Below are positions 25,678 through 33,854 of a stretch of DNA of 64,000 bases, piece by piece (position 1 is the stretch's first letter; each line of letters starts with the position of its first letter). The position numbers and the translations under genes are program-made. Below the pieces are notes generated by a model. That model saw only the letters and a program-made list of their open reading frames with translations. It ran no database searches and was not told the DNA's origin. The stretch spans positions 1 to 64,000 of the forward strand of contig CAZLRH010000014.1 of assembly GCA_964562015.1 (NCBI GenBank), given 5' to 3'. Source of the DNA: CAZLRH01 sp964562015. Its GTDB lineage: Bacteria; Verrucomicrobiota; Verrucomicrobiia; Opitutales; JABDGR01.

Positions 25678-26877
25678 CTAAGTCCACGTTTTCCAGCGAC
25701 TTAGCTTCGAGGCGACAGAGAGGTTCGAATCCCTCCCTCTCCGCCAGTTTACGATTTGCAGATTTTCGCCCTGCGGGGCGATAACGGGTGCGAGGTCGGA
25801 ATTGAATTCGGAAACGTATTGCCAAGGGTTTAGGAACTTCACGGCCAACGATTTTTCCGCCACCTGAAAGTTCGAACCGATTTTTTTGAGGAAATCACGC
25901 TTTTGCTCGGGATTTCCCTCGGAAAGCAAAATAGAGGCGTATTTAGCCTCCAAAACGAAACGGATGGCCGGTTCGAACCGATTGTGTCGGTTGGTCTCGA
26001 AAGCTTCTAGTTTGCCCCGAAGTTCTGCCTTCCGGTTCACCAGAATATGTTTCTTGGAAACGTATTCTGGCTCGCTGACCTGCTCCGTGAGGCGCAGGTC
26101 TAGGAGAACGTCGATTTGCTTCTCGGTGGCCGCGATAGCGGCCTTCGTCGCGGTAATGGTGGCTTCTTCGGCTTTTGCCGTCTCCGCCCGCTCATTCTCA
26201 AGTTCGGTGCTCATTTGGTCAGCTATTGCCGCTTCTAGGGCAACTTTGCTGATCTCTCGGTCAACTTGGGCAGAAATGGCATCCTCGCGGGCATATTTCT
26301 GCGTGCAGGGGGCGACCCGCTTGGTGCAGCGCAAATAATTGCGCCCCTTCTGTGTCTCCGTGGTGATGAAGCACCCGCACTCGCCACAGTGGAACAGGCC
26401 GCGATACAGATAAGGCTTGAGGGCAGGCGTCTTAGACTTGCTCTTGCGGGCCATGACCGCCTGCACTTGGTCGAAAAGCCGTTTAGAGATGATGGGGTCA
26501 TGGATGCCTTCGTAGAGCTCTCCGCTTGAGAGCATGGTTCCGTAGTAAAACGGATTCTTGAAAAGCTTTTGGTAGTTGGAAACCGAAAGAAACTTCCCGG
26601 TATAGGCGAGAAGTCCGACCTCGTTCATGCGCGACCGGATCTCGTGAAGGGCATAATCGCCTGTGGCGTAAAGCTCAAAGGCTTTGCGGACGAGTTTAGC
26701 TTTGGGTTCATCAACGACAATAGAACGCTTGTTGCGGTCATTGAGGTAGCCGATGGGAGCACGGCTCGGCCATACGCCGTTTCTCAATTTCTGGCGTATG
26801 CCGCGCTTGATGTTCTCCGAAAGATTGTCCACGTAGTATTTGCTCTGGCAAAAGGCGATGTTGAGCATAAACTTTCC
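25678..26877 (-). pseudogene. Serine recombinase remnant lacking its catalytic domain
   Basis: Read on the - strand from about 26877 the sequence matches the middle and C-terminal parts of a serine recombinase: G-K-F-M-L-N-I-A-F, Y-Y-V-D-N-L-S-E-N-I-K-R-G, A-P-I-G-Y-L-N-D, then a cysteine zinc ribbon (C-G-E-C-G, later C-T-K-R and C-T) and a long coiled coil. The resolvase domain with the catalytic Ser, about 130 residues, is absent. The open frame continues upstream to 27117, but that part is unrelated to recombinases. The annotated C-terminus is the antisense of the tRNA-Ser fragment at 25719-25746 (R-R-G-R-D-S-N), which shows that the element once integrated at that tRNA gene. It cannot recombine DNA by itself. 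Confidence 0.8.
25719..25746 (+). other. 3'-end fragment of tRNA-Ser: attachment-site scar
   Basis: The sequence gives the TPsiC loop TTCGAAT, the T-stem 3' strand CCCTC, the acceptor 3' strand CCTCTCC, the discriminator G and CCA, in order. The matching 5' part of a tRNA-Ser is missing: the T-stem 5' strand does not pair well and no anticodon arm lies upstream. This is what remains when a mobile element recombines into the 3' end of a tRNA gene. It abuts the recombinase remnant, whose frame reads through it in antisense. The intact tRNA-Ser would be at the other end of the element or was lost. Confidence 0.75.
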
Positions 26878-27246
26878 ATGTGCAGACGGCTCAAAGCGAA
26901 ACGTAGGAAAGCGAAGATCACGAATCTTAAGCGGGCGAAGGAATTTTTGGACTCTCCAGAATGGAGCAAACACAGACAGGAAATTCGTGATGGCAAGATC
27001 AAGTTTATGCTGGAGCAGGATTATGACTTCACTGTGGCTAAATTTCGCGTGAGGCGCTCTCGAAATGTCATTTATATTGACTGGACATTTACTCCCGTGA
27101 TGAAACGACCCGAGCAATTCTTTGTCAGCGGTGCACTTTCAGAGATCGGCCTAGAGCCAGAAAATACTGACTTCAATACCGGCATTATTGCCCGAGCGCA
27201 CGGAAATTCTAGTATTCAACTAGAACTAAACGAAGGGTGCTGTTAA
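26878..27246 (+). CDS. Unrecognised small ORF or gene fragment at the recombinase junction
   Basis: An ORF of 122 residues from the ATG at 26878, exactly where recombinase similarity on the other strand stops. The product starts very basic (C-R-R-L-K-A-K-R-R-K-A-K) and continues with a plausible globular pattern, including V-I-Y-I-D-W-T-F-T-P-V-M-K-R-P and F-V-S-G-A-L-S-E-I-G-L. I do not recognise it. It may be the 3' part of a gene cut by the rearrangement that removed the recombinase catalytic domain. Further upstream the same frame only shadows the recombinase. Nothing indicates a function. Confidence 0.35.
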   Translation: MCRRLKAKRRKAKITNLKRAKEFLDSPEWSKHRQEIRDGKIKFMLEQDYDFTVAKFRVRRSRNVIYIDWTFTPVMKRPEQFFVSGALSEIGLEPENTDFNTGIIARAHGNSSIQLELNEGCC

Positions 27247-27400
27247 CGTCAGCGGGGTTGTATATTTGCCATACAAGAAGAACAGAATTAAAGACACCTT
27301 TGGCGATGTAGTGCGAACGGTTTATCGTGAATTCCCAAAGGCGTAAATCTTAGCCATTATCCACTTTCTGCAAGCATCGCTTGTTTAATAAAATACCCGC

Positions 27401-27712
27401 TTATTTTAAGCGAGTATGCCGTGTGGGTGTTAGCGTCCGCACAGTCGTTATTGATCTATCCCTGTTCGTAGTTACGCAAAATCTCAATCCATCACTTGAG
27501 AAATATATTGAATGCAGGGGCCTATGTTTTGCGATGGCTCTCTGATTGGCGTCCCAGCGCCGCCGGCTCACATTGCCCCAGTCACCCAAAACGTGCCGTC
27601 CTAGTGCGGGGATTAGGTCTTCCGAGGAAAGCCTCTTAGACAAGGCTGGTTCAACAACGATCTGTCCGGTCGAAAAATCTGGTATCCACTTGAGTAAAGG
27701 TACTTTTGTCAT
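27401..27712 (-). CDS. Small plasmid-type hypothetical protein
   Basis: A 103-residue protein from the ATG at 27712; an upstream TTG at 27766 is possible. It has the layout of a small family I recall from plasmids and accessory regions: F-S-T-G-Q-I-V-V-E-P, then L-G-R-H-V-L-G-D-W-G, A-N-Q-R-A-I, I-Y-F-S-S-D-G-L-R-F, and a terminal T-N-R-D-R-S-I-T-T-V where relatives have E-A-D-R-S-x-T. The function is unknown. It stands alone at the right edge of the mobile region, with no partner gene close by. Confidence 0.6.
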   Translation of the reverse strand: MTKVPLLKWIPDFSTGQIVVEPALSKRLSSEDLIPALGRHVLGDWGNVSRRRWDANQRAIAKHRPLHSIYFSSDGLRFCVTTNRDRSITTVRTLTPTRHTRLK

Positions 27713-27766
27713 CTGGTAGCTCCATTCTGGTTTGTAAACGCGCGGGAATGCGGTAGTTCCACCCAA

Positions 27767-28921
27767 TTTTAACGCATCCTAACGATGAGGGCAAATGGAA
27801 GGCACCACTATAAGCCTCCCCAAACAGCCGAAACGAGACGGCCCGATGCGCGATTTAATCATACGAAAGGCAGCAACGTAGGGCCGGGGCTCAATAGTTT
27901 CAAGCCAAAATCTTTAGGGGTATTCGCGAACAAGAGATGATTTCTATCCGCTTGAGGATTAGGCAATTAGCAGATTGGCAAGTGCCTCCCTTGATGACCC
28001 TTTGTCTTTTTTACAAATACCACCTTCGTGGCCCTAGCTGACCTCGACATCGGCCATGAGGCCGATTATTCGTCCTCTTTAACCGTAGGCGATAGCCACC
28101 CGTAAAAGCCGTATGAGCAGGAACAACGGCAGAGCGCGAGTTGCCCTAAGCGAAATGGAGAAAGAGTCATTCCCGCAGTAGTACGGTCACCTTCCCGATG
28201 AATGCAATCATTAGGTTGCAACGGGTCAAACCCGTATCGGCTGTAAGGCCGAAATTCGTCCTTCTTTCAACGGTTGGCGATAGCCACCCGTTTAACCCGT
28301 GTGAGCAGGGAGACCGGCAGAGCGGGACTTCCTTTGAGGCAATCCCGCTGGGCCGCCTGCTCATTCCTGGGCCAAGGTCTTGGGAGTTCGTCGCCCGAGG
28401 CGTCTGCCTTTTACACGCCGGAGGGCAAGAACCTCCCGAGTCCTTGGCCCCCCGCGTTAGCGGGTTCCCGTCCGTCCAGGTCTGGGCTTGTAAAGGACAT
28501 CGGCTGTCCTTTTACTCGTGAAAACCCGTCCGTGGGTGAACCCGTTTTGTGACGTCGCGTTAGCGACGTTTGAGGGAGGTATTTGGCGAGTGCCGCCGAG
28601 CCAAATACCGACCGAAGTCGGGGGTGTCGCAAACGGGTGAATTATCGCTAACCCGTTGCTGCAAAAGGCGCTTTTGAAACACATCCCCCTCCCTCTAGCG
28701 GGGAGGGGTGTGGGGATACCCTAAATCGACGGATTTTCAGCGAAAAACATTCGAACTTTGTCCAAGAGCCACCGCCAGGGCCACAAAAAAAGGCAGAAGT
28801 CAGAACGCAGAAGGTTCAATTCAGCAGGCCAACAGAGGTCTTTACAGAAGTCCACTCTTCGGAGAAAATAATTCCACGCGTCACCTTTAACTTCAGCGTT
28901 ACACCAGCCCTTTATTTATCC
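27767..28921. other. 1.1 kb non-coding stretch at the right edge of the mobile region
   Basis: I find no credible gene in this stretch; the open frames here have no recognisable product. It holds a diverged repeat (28050-28334) and a run of hairpins between about 28380 and 28660. Examples are an ACGTCGC/GCGACGT stem with loop GTTA near 28552-28569, a GTAAA-GGACA/TGTCC-TTTTAC stem near 28490-28516, and an AACGGGT/ACCCGTT pair near 28632-28657. The motif GCGTTAGCG or its complement recurs. The last 200 bp before the peroxiredoxin gene show nothing clear. Confidence 0.6.
28050..28334 (+). repeat. Two diverged copies of a structured non-coding element
   Basis: Two copies about 188 bp apart share an ATCGGC...GGCCGA hairpin, the string ATTCGTCC, the core GGCGATAGCCACCCGT (28088-28103 and 28276-28291), then TGAGCAGG and CGGCAGAGCG. 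The core itself folds as GGC-GATA-GCC. The copies differ at many positions between these blocks. No reading frame is conserved through them. They could be a structured RNA, a replication or transfer site, or the relic of a duplicated insertion. Confidence 0.55.
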
Positions 28922-29539
28922 ATGAATACCTCCCAATCCCTCCTCGCCGTCACCGCCTTCATGACGGTATCGGCCCTCACCGTTTTTGCCGCTGACGCCA
29001 CGCCCGCCGCGGCCCCGGCAGCCAAACCCGCCGCCATGGCCTCCATGCCGGGAATGATTATGTCCGACAAACCGCTTGAAATCGGCGCCACCGCGCCGGC
29101 CCTCAAGGGCACCAACCAGGACGGCAAGGTCATCGACCTCGCCGAGCTTTATAAAAAGGGTCCCGTGCTCGTCTATTTCTATCCGAAGGCCGGCACGCCG
29201 GGCTGCACGCTGGAGGCTTGTGCCTTGCGCGATGCGACGCCGGACTTCACCGCCACGAACCTCACCATCATCGGCGTGAGCCATGACACGGTCGAGGCGC
29301 AGAAGAAATTTGCCACCGAGCAAAAGCTGCCGTTCAGCCTGCTGGCCGATCCGAAGGGCGAGATTTACATGGCTTTCGGAGTTCCTGGCACCACGCGCCA
29401 GTCCTACCTGGTGCAAAACGGCAAGATCGTGTGGCGCCAATTGGCCGCTTCCACGGATAAGCAGGCCGACGATGTGAAAAAGGCCCTGGCTGACCTCAAG
29501 ATCACGACGGGGCCGGCAGCCGCGCCCGCCAAGCCGTAG
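28922..29539 (+). CDS. Exported Bcp/AhpC-type peroxiredoxin
   Basis: A 205-residue thiol peroxidase. An N-terminal signal peptide (about 1-24, ending F-A-A-D) sends it to the periplasm, followed by an Ala/Pro linker. The thioredoxin-fold domain has Y-F-Y-P-K-A-G-T-P-G-C-T near residue 95, whose Cys is the peroxidatic residue, and a second Cys five residues on (C-T-L-E-A-C), the resolving Cys arrangement of the atypical 2-Cys BCP group. It ends in an Ala/Pro tail. It is the first gene of the chromosomal part and appears to be monocistronic; there is no clear Shine-Dalgarno ahead of the ATG. It reduces peroxides using a thioredoxin-like donor. Confidence 0.9.
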   Translation: MNTSQSLLAVTAFMTVSALTVFAADATPAAAPAAKPAAMASMPGMIMSDKPLEIGATAPALKGTNQDGKVIDLAELYKKGPVLVYFYPKAGTPGCTLEACALRDATPDFTATNLTIIGVSHDTVEAQKKFATEQKLPFSLLADPKGEIYMAFGVPGTTRQSYLVQNGKIVWRQLAASTDKQADDVKKALADLKITTGPAAAPAKP

Positions 29540-29820
29540 GCTGGGGCCAGGGGAGGAAGTTGGCCGATTGCAGTAGGAAGCTGGAATTTGGGGGTGCTAA
29601 ACATACTCCCATTTCTGAACGCACCCCTTTGCATGTCCCGCCTTCCCCGCTCCGGCCCGGTTTCTAACTTTGTTATAAAAGGTTTGCCAGGGGGTGCCGC
29701 TACAAGGTACGCCTTAGGCGTGTCTGCCCCATTGCCACCGCACACCCGACGCCCCCGGCCGGCGTTGGCGCGCGCCCTATTACGGCCCGCTGTGGAATAA
29801 GCCGTGCCCGGCCTGCTCAA

Positions 29821-30330
29821 ATGATTGGAAACCTCTCACTGGATTTCCAAAAACTGGTGGACGAGCACTACTCCAGTCTCTACCGATTTGCGTACAGCCT
29901 CGCCGGCAACGAGCACGAAGCCAGCGACCTCACCCAACACACATTTTTCATCTATGCCAACAAGGGCTCCAGCCTGCGGGACACGACCAAGGTCAAATCG
30001 TGGCTCTTCACCACGCTGTACCGCGAATTCCTGCGGCAGCGCCGTTCCGCCCAGCGCACGCAGCCGCAAGACGAGGAAACCCTCGAGCTTTCGGCCCCGG
30101 TGGTCAATTCCGACGTAATGGCCACGGTGGATGGCGCCAGTGCCGTCGCCGCCCTTGAACAATTGGAGGAGTCCTACCGCGCCCCGATTGCCTTGTTTTA
30201 CCTGCAGGATTTGTCTTATAAAGAAATAGCCGATGTGCTCGAAGTGCCCATTGGCACGGTGATGTCCCGCCTCTCGCGCGGCAAAGCCCAGCTGAAAAAA
30301 ATCCTCCTCGAACACCCCCGCACCGCCTAA
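29821..30330 (+). CDS. ECF-type RNA polymerase sigma factor
   Basis: A 169-residue sigma-70 family protein of the extracytoplasmic-function group, with region 2 only and region 4. Region 2 spans about residues 10-75 (S-L-Y-R-F-A-Y-S-L, E-A-S-D-L-T-Q-H-T-F, then W-L-F-T-T-L-Y-R-E). Region 4 (about 110-160) has Y-R-A-P-I-A-L-F-Y-L-Q-D-L-S-Y-K-E-I-A and V-P-I-G-T-V-M-S-R-L-S-R-G, the helix-turn-helix that binds the -35 element. The gene 29 bp downstream encodes a membrane protein of the anti-sigma type, so the pair is a sigma/anti-sigma module. The signal it answers cannot be read from the sequence. Confidence 0.92.
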   Translation: MIGNLSLDFQKLVDEHYSSLYRFAYSLAGNEHEASDLTQHTFFIYANKGSSLRDTTKVKSWLFTTLYREFLRQRRSAQRTQPQDEETLELSAPVVNSDVMATVDGASAVAALEQLEESYRAPIALFYLQDLSYKEIADVLEVPIGTVMSRLSRGKAQLKKILLEHPRTA

Positions 30331-30359
30331 ACCCCCCACCCTTTTTTGCGATTCACACC

Positions 30360-31379
30360 ATGACACCCGAGGAAGCCAAACTCATCCTCTCCGCCCGGCG
30401 GTCCGACCAGATCGACCCGGCGGATGCGCCCGCGCAGGAGGCGTTGCAGTTGGTGGCGGCCATGCCGGAGCTGGCCGCGTGGTGGCAGGCGGAGCAGGCC
30501 TTTGACCGCGCGTTTGCCCGCAAACTAGCGTCCATCGCTCCGCCGCGGGAACTGCACAGCGCCATCCTGCGCGGGGGCGCCACCATTTTTGCGGCCCGCA
30601 ACCTCATCAGTGAAACGACTGACGCGGACACCTCCGACGCGGCGGGCGAAGGCGCGGCCGACGGCAGGGAGAAAGTTGTCCCCTTTTACGATGCCAACGG
30701 CAACGGCCTGGGCGAAGTGGCGGGCACGCGGCCGAATCCGCATTGGTTCCGCGTGGCGTTGCCGTGGTCGCTGGCGGCCTCGGTGGCGCTCGCGCTGCTG
30801 GGCTTCTCGATGTTTTTCAAAGCGCAGAAGCTCGAGGCCGATGCGCCGGATGATTTGGCGGGTTTTACCCAGTACGCGACGAAGATGGAGGAAGGACACA
30901 CGTTTCCCTTCAATCACAGCACCAAGCTTGAGGAAATGGAATCCGACCTCGCCAAGAACCAGGCTCCCCATGCGGACAAATTGCCCGACCGCGCCGGTGT
31001 CACGGAGATTGACGGCTGGAGCGTGGTCGAATGGCAGCACCACCGGGCCACGGAAGTCCGCCTGCACGGCGACACCACCATTGACTTGTTCATTCTCGCT
31101 CGCGCGGACTTTCCGCGGGAGAAGGAACACGCCCAACCGGAAGTGAAGCTGTCGGGCAATTACGCCGTCACCATCTGGACCGAGGGCCCGAACATTTATA
31201 TGCTGCTCACCGAGAATCCCGGGGCTAAACCCACGGGCGGAAACGCGGCGGCGAAGATGAATACTCCGGCCGACGCGAATGCCGCGGCGGTTCCGGCACC
31301 GGATACGCAAGGGACAGGGTCCAGCGCGGATTTGCCGCACCGCACGCCCCAGCCCGGCGCAACCGGCGCGGGGAACTAA
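30360..31379 (+). CDS. Probable membrane anti-sigma factor
   Basis: A 339-residue protein with one clear membrane segment (about 138-156, L-P-W-S-L-A-A-S-V-A-L-A-L-L-G-F). About 135 residues lie on the N-terminal, cytoplasmic side and about 180 on the far side, the usual topology of an ECF anti-sigma factor. The N-terminal helices (E-E-A-K-L-I-L-S-A, later W-W-Q-A-E-Q-A-F-D) resemble sigma-binding anti-sigma domains, but the zinc H-x3-C-x2-C signature is absent. The external part has no recognised domain and ends in an Ala/Pro-rich tail. It lies 29 bp behind the sigma gene. Confidence 0.72.
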   Translation: MTPEEAKLILSARRSDQIDPADAPAQEALQLVAAMPELAAWWQAEQAFDRAFARKLASIAPPRELHSAILRGGATIFAARNLISETTDADTSDAAGEGAADGREKVVPFYDANGNGLGEVAGTRPNPHWFRVALPWSLAASVALALLGFSMFFKAQKLEADAPDDLAGFTQYATKMEEGHTFPFNHSTKLEEMESDLAKNQAPHADKLPDRAGVTEIDGWSVVEWQHHRATEVRLHGDTTIDLFILARADFPREKEHAQPEVKLSGNYAVTIWTEGPNIYMLLTENPGAKPTGGNAAAKMNTPADANAAAVPAPDTQGTGSSADLPHRTPQPGATGAGN

Positions 31380-31581
31380 GCGGGCATTCTGTGATACTGC
31401 GCGGGATTGTAAGGAGACTTTGCCTCGGTGAGCCCGCGCGATGCGCGTTGCCGTCTGGTTGGGCAACTGACCGATAAATTCCGCACGGCAGCCAGCACGC
31501 GAAAAAGCTGGCCATTAAGTGACTGTACATTCCATGGCGGATGGGTTCTCCCTTGCCGCCGCTGATCTGTAAAAGCCGGCA

Positions 31582-31618
31582 CGGAAGTGCGGGAGCATTT
31601 GAGTACTCCCACACTCCG
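31582..31618. terminator. Hairpin between convergent genes, possible bidirectional terminator
   Basis: A long imperfect stem, CGGA-AGTG-C-GGGAG against CTCCC-A-CACT-CCG, lies just downstream of the SYLF gene (- strand) and about 200 bp beyond the anti-sigma gene (+ strand). There is no T-run on either side, so it is at best a weak or factor-assisted terminator. Confidence 0.4.
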
Positions 31619-31629
31619 CGGGCCTGCGA

Positions 31630-32334
31630 CTACTTGCCTTGCTTGTTCAGCACATCCAAGAGCGGCTTGGCGGCCTCGGGCATCTTGGCTTTGCCGGCGA
31701 AGATTTCTGTCGGGGTGATGGTCGGGCTGTCGTAGAATTTGCGATTGCCCACGTCGTCGACCGAAACCTGCGTGGCGGCCACGGCGGCGCCGGCATCGAG
31801 GCCGCTGGTCTGCTGGTAGAGAATCACGTCCACCTTGTTGTCCGTGGTGGTGTTCTGCGTGGACTGGTCACCGGCCGCGGCGCGGACGTTGCCACTCCAG
31901 ACGAACTTGCTGTCCGTGAGCGTGTTCATGGCCTTGTCGGACATCAGGAACGCGATGGTGCGGGTGGTGCCGCCGCCGATTTGCGCGCCGATGCTCGCTC
32001 CACCGAGGGTGTAAAACGCCGGGGCGCTGAATTTGCCGTCGGCATTCTTTTTCATGCCGATGCCGGTGCCGGAGGTGCCGCCGATGATGACGGCGCCGGA
32101 GACGCGGGTGAGGATGATCACGCCCTTGGCCTGGCTCACGACCCAATTCGGGATGGCGGTTTTCGGATCGCTTTGCTGCACGGAATAGAAATTCGCGGCG
32201 TCGCTAATTTCCTTGTTCAAGGCGAGCTTGGGATCTTTCGCAGCGTCGTCGGCGGCGAAAAGGGAGGATGTGCCGAGCAGGAGCGCGACGAATCCGAGTT
32301 GGAGGAGGGGCTGACGATTGATTTTCGTTTTCAT
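31630..32334 (-). CDS. Exported SYLF-domain (YSC84-type) lipid-binding protein
   Basis: A 234-residue protein from the ATG at 32334 (the frame extends 16 codons further but that part lacks a signal). Residues 1-28 are a signal peptide ending in L-F-A-A-D. The SYLF domain fills the rest: I-P-N-W-V-V-S-Q-A-K-G-V-I-I, then G-G-T-S-G-T-G-I-G-M, I-G-A-Q-I-G-G-G near the middle and A-F-L-M-S-D-K. Eukaryotic SYLF proteins bind phosphoinositides; the bacterial role is unclear but probably envelope-associated. No partner gene is evident. Confidence 0.85.
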   Translation of the reverse strand: MKTKINRQPLLQLGFVALLLGTSSLFAADDAAKDPKLALNKEISDAANFYSVQQSDPKTAIPNWVVSQAKGVIILTRVSGAVIIGGTSGTGIGMKKNADGKFSAPAFYTLGGASIGAQIGGGTTRTIAFLMSDKAMNTLTDSKFVWSGNVRAAAGDQSTQNTTTDNKVDVILYQQTSGLDAGAAVAATQVSVDDVGNRKFYDSPTITPTEIFAGKAKMPEAAKPLLDVLNKQGK

Positions 32335-32408
32335 GAGTGAGTGTAATGGTTGGTCTAAAGGGATCGGCGTGGGGAGGTCCATGGGCCGGAAGGGCGGTGT
32401 TGCCGCTG

Positions 32409-33101
32409 CTATTTTTCCGCGTATTGCGGCGTGCGATAAAACTCGCGCGCCTTGGCGAGAAGTTGAGGCTCGGTCAGGTGCCGCTCGTCGATGACGACCG
32501 TGCCGACGATACGCTGGACCAGGTCGGCATGATGTTTCTTCAGCCAGGTGACGAATTGCTCCATCTCGCTGCTGGTGCCTTTGCCGGTGCCAAAGAGTAG
32601 AATCTGCCCGGTACCCGTCAAGGCGTGGGCAACCGGTTCAAAAAAGCTGTTGGGGTCGGGCTTTTCCTGGCCGCGCGAAAAGTCCTTCGCATTGTGCGCG
32701 TGGCGGAAATAGTCGGCGGGCTCGTGCGGCAAAATCTGCTGCGGCACCGCGCCGTGCATTTCCGAACGGAAAAGGCGGGCCTCGTGATGATTGATCACGA
32801 CCAGCCAATGGGATTCCCCCTTTTCTGCCGCGGGGGCCGCCGCCTCGGATAGTTCGAGAAAATGACGCAATTCCAGGATCGCCTTGGTCTCGGCCACCTC
32901 CTTGGTGCGCGGCGGGTGCAAGACGAGGGTGTGGCCGTGGCGGGTCACTTTCAGATTGCCGTTCGGCTCCACGCTCGTCTGACCGAGTTCGCCCAACAGC
33001 AGGCGGACGTCGTGCCAATCGAGGTTGTGCGCCGCAGGATGGCGAAAGATCGCTTCATAGGTGCGCAAGGCGGCACCGGCGAGGTCCGGGGGTGGATTCA
33101 T
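32409..33101 (-). CDS. Hypothetical protein, possible baeRF-like fold at the C-terminus
   Basis: A 230-residue cytoplasmic protein. The C-terminal half has W-L-V-V-I-N-H-H-E-A-R-L-F-R, then I-L-L-F-G-T-G-K-G and V-V-I-D-E-R-H-L-T, a pattern resembling bacterial archaeo-eukaryotic release-factor-like proteins, which are known from stress and host-attachment annotations. The first 80 residues look like a small separate domain (L-R-T-Y-E-A-I-F-R-H-P, H-D-V-R-L-L-L) resembling a HicA-type fold by pattern. Both calls are tentative; nothing in the neighbourhood suggests a role. Confidence 0.5.
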   Translation of the reverse strand: MNPPPDLAGAALRTYEAIFRHPAAHNLDWHDVRLLLGELGQTSVEPNGNLKVTRHGHTLVLHPPRTKEVAETKAILELRHFLELSEAAAPAAEKGESHWLVVINHHEARLFRSEMHGAVPQQILPHEPADYFRHAHNAKDFSRGQEKPDPNSFFEPVAHALTGTGQILLFGTGKGTSSEMEQFVTWLKKHHADLVQRIVGTVVIDERHLTEPQLLAKAREFYRTPQYAEK

Positions 33102-33123
33102 AAAGGGATGCGCAGCGGGGGCC

Positions 33124-33279
33124 TTAAATCCGCCCGAGCAAGAGCAAAACGACCAGAACCGCCAGCAACAGGCCGAGGCCGCCGCTTGGGTAATAGCTCC
33201 AGTTTCGGCTATGGGGCCAGACGGGCACCGTGCCGACCAGCATCATCACCACTAAAATGAGCAAAATGAGTCCTAACAT
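33124..33279 (-). CDS. DUF3309 small membrane protein
   Basis: A 51-residue protein from the ATG at 33279: a hydrophobic helix (L-G-L-I-L-L-I-L-V-V-M-M-L-V-G), a short polar link with P-V-W-P-H-S-R-N-W-S-Y-Y-P-S-G-G, and a second hydrophobic helix ending G-R-I. This matches the DUF3309 family of two-helix inner-membrane proteins of unknown function. The longer frame to 33360 has no support. Confidence 0.8.
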   Translation of the reverse strand: MLGLILLILVVMMLVGTVPVWPHSRNWSYYPSGGLGLLLAVLVVLLLLGRI

Positions 33280-33399
33280 GGAATTGCTTTCGTTGGGCGA
33301 ATGAAATGGTCCCGCCATCGTGGCGAGGCTATTTCGACGCTGGCCAAGAAGATACACCACTATGGAAACCGCGCCTATGGGGACTAACCCTACAGCATA

Positions 33400-33801
33400 T
33401 CACCCGCCGGCAAAAACGGGACGAAAGCCGGCTTCGGTGAGAATGCGTGCAACCGCCTCGCGCTGGTCGCCCTGGATTTCAATCCGCCCCTCCTTCACCG
33501 TGCCGCCCGTGCCGCAGGCGCGCTGCATTGTCTTGGCCAGTTGCTCCTTCTCAGGCGAACCGATGCCCACAAAGCCCTTCACCACGGTGACCGTCTTGCC
33601 GCCGCGCCCGGCCTTTTCGCGAATGATGTCCACGCGGCCGCGATTCTTGCGTTCCGGTTTGGCCGGCAGGGAGGCGGGCGAAGGCGCGCTCGCGGGACTT
33701 TTCGGGGGCGCGGGCGGCAGCCCCTGGTTCGACAGGCTGGCAAAGGGGTTCTGACCGATGCTTTCGCCGCCATCGGTGCGGATTCGGTCGGGCCCGCTCA
33801 T
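33400..33801 (-). CDS. SUI1/eIF1-family translation initiation factor homologue (YciH-type)
   Basis: A 133-residue protein with a disordered Pro/Ala-rich N-terminus (about 1-50) and a SUI1 domain at 55-130: G-R-G-G-K-T-V-T-V-V-K-G-F, then C-G-T-G-G-T-V-K-E-G-R-I-E-I-Q-G-D-Q-R, the hallmark of the eIF1 fold. E. coli YciH has been reported to act in initiation fidelity under stress. No operon partner is visible. Confidence 0.9.
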   Translation of the reverse strand: MSGPDRIRTDGGESIGQNPFASLSNQGLPPAPPKSPASAPSPASLPAKPERKNRGRVDIIREKAGRGGKTVTVVKGFVGIGSPEKEQLAKTMQRACGTGGTVKEGRIEIQGDQREAVARILTEAGFRPVFAGG

Positions 33802-33854
33802 GGGCCGTAAGGTTTGCGCAGCGAAAATAAAACCGCCAGCCTAAATCCAGCGGC

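Noticed and set aside
25655..25746. Complete tRNA-Ser gene
   Set aside because: Only the T-loop, the 3' strands and CCA fit; no anticodon arm, D-arm or matching acceptor 5' strand lies upstream.
26569..26877. Upstream half of the + strand ORF 26569-27246 as part of a real gene
   Set aside because: It is the antisense of the recombinase remnant; only the part after 26878 is free of such overlap.
28040..28340. CRISPR-like array
   Set aside because: Only two diverged copies 188 bp apart, no regular short repeat-spacer pattern and no cas gene.
27767..28921. Group II intron or retron RNA
   Set aside because: No reverse transcriptase gene, no recognisable domain V sequence and no msr/msd-type arrangement.
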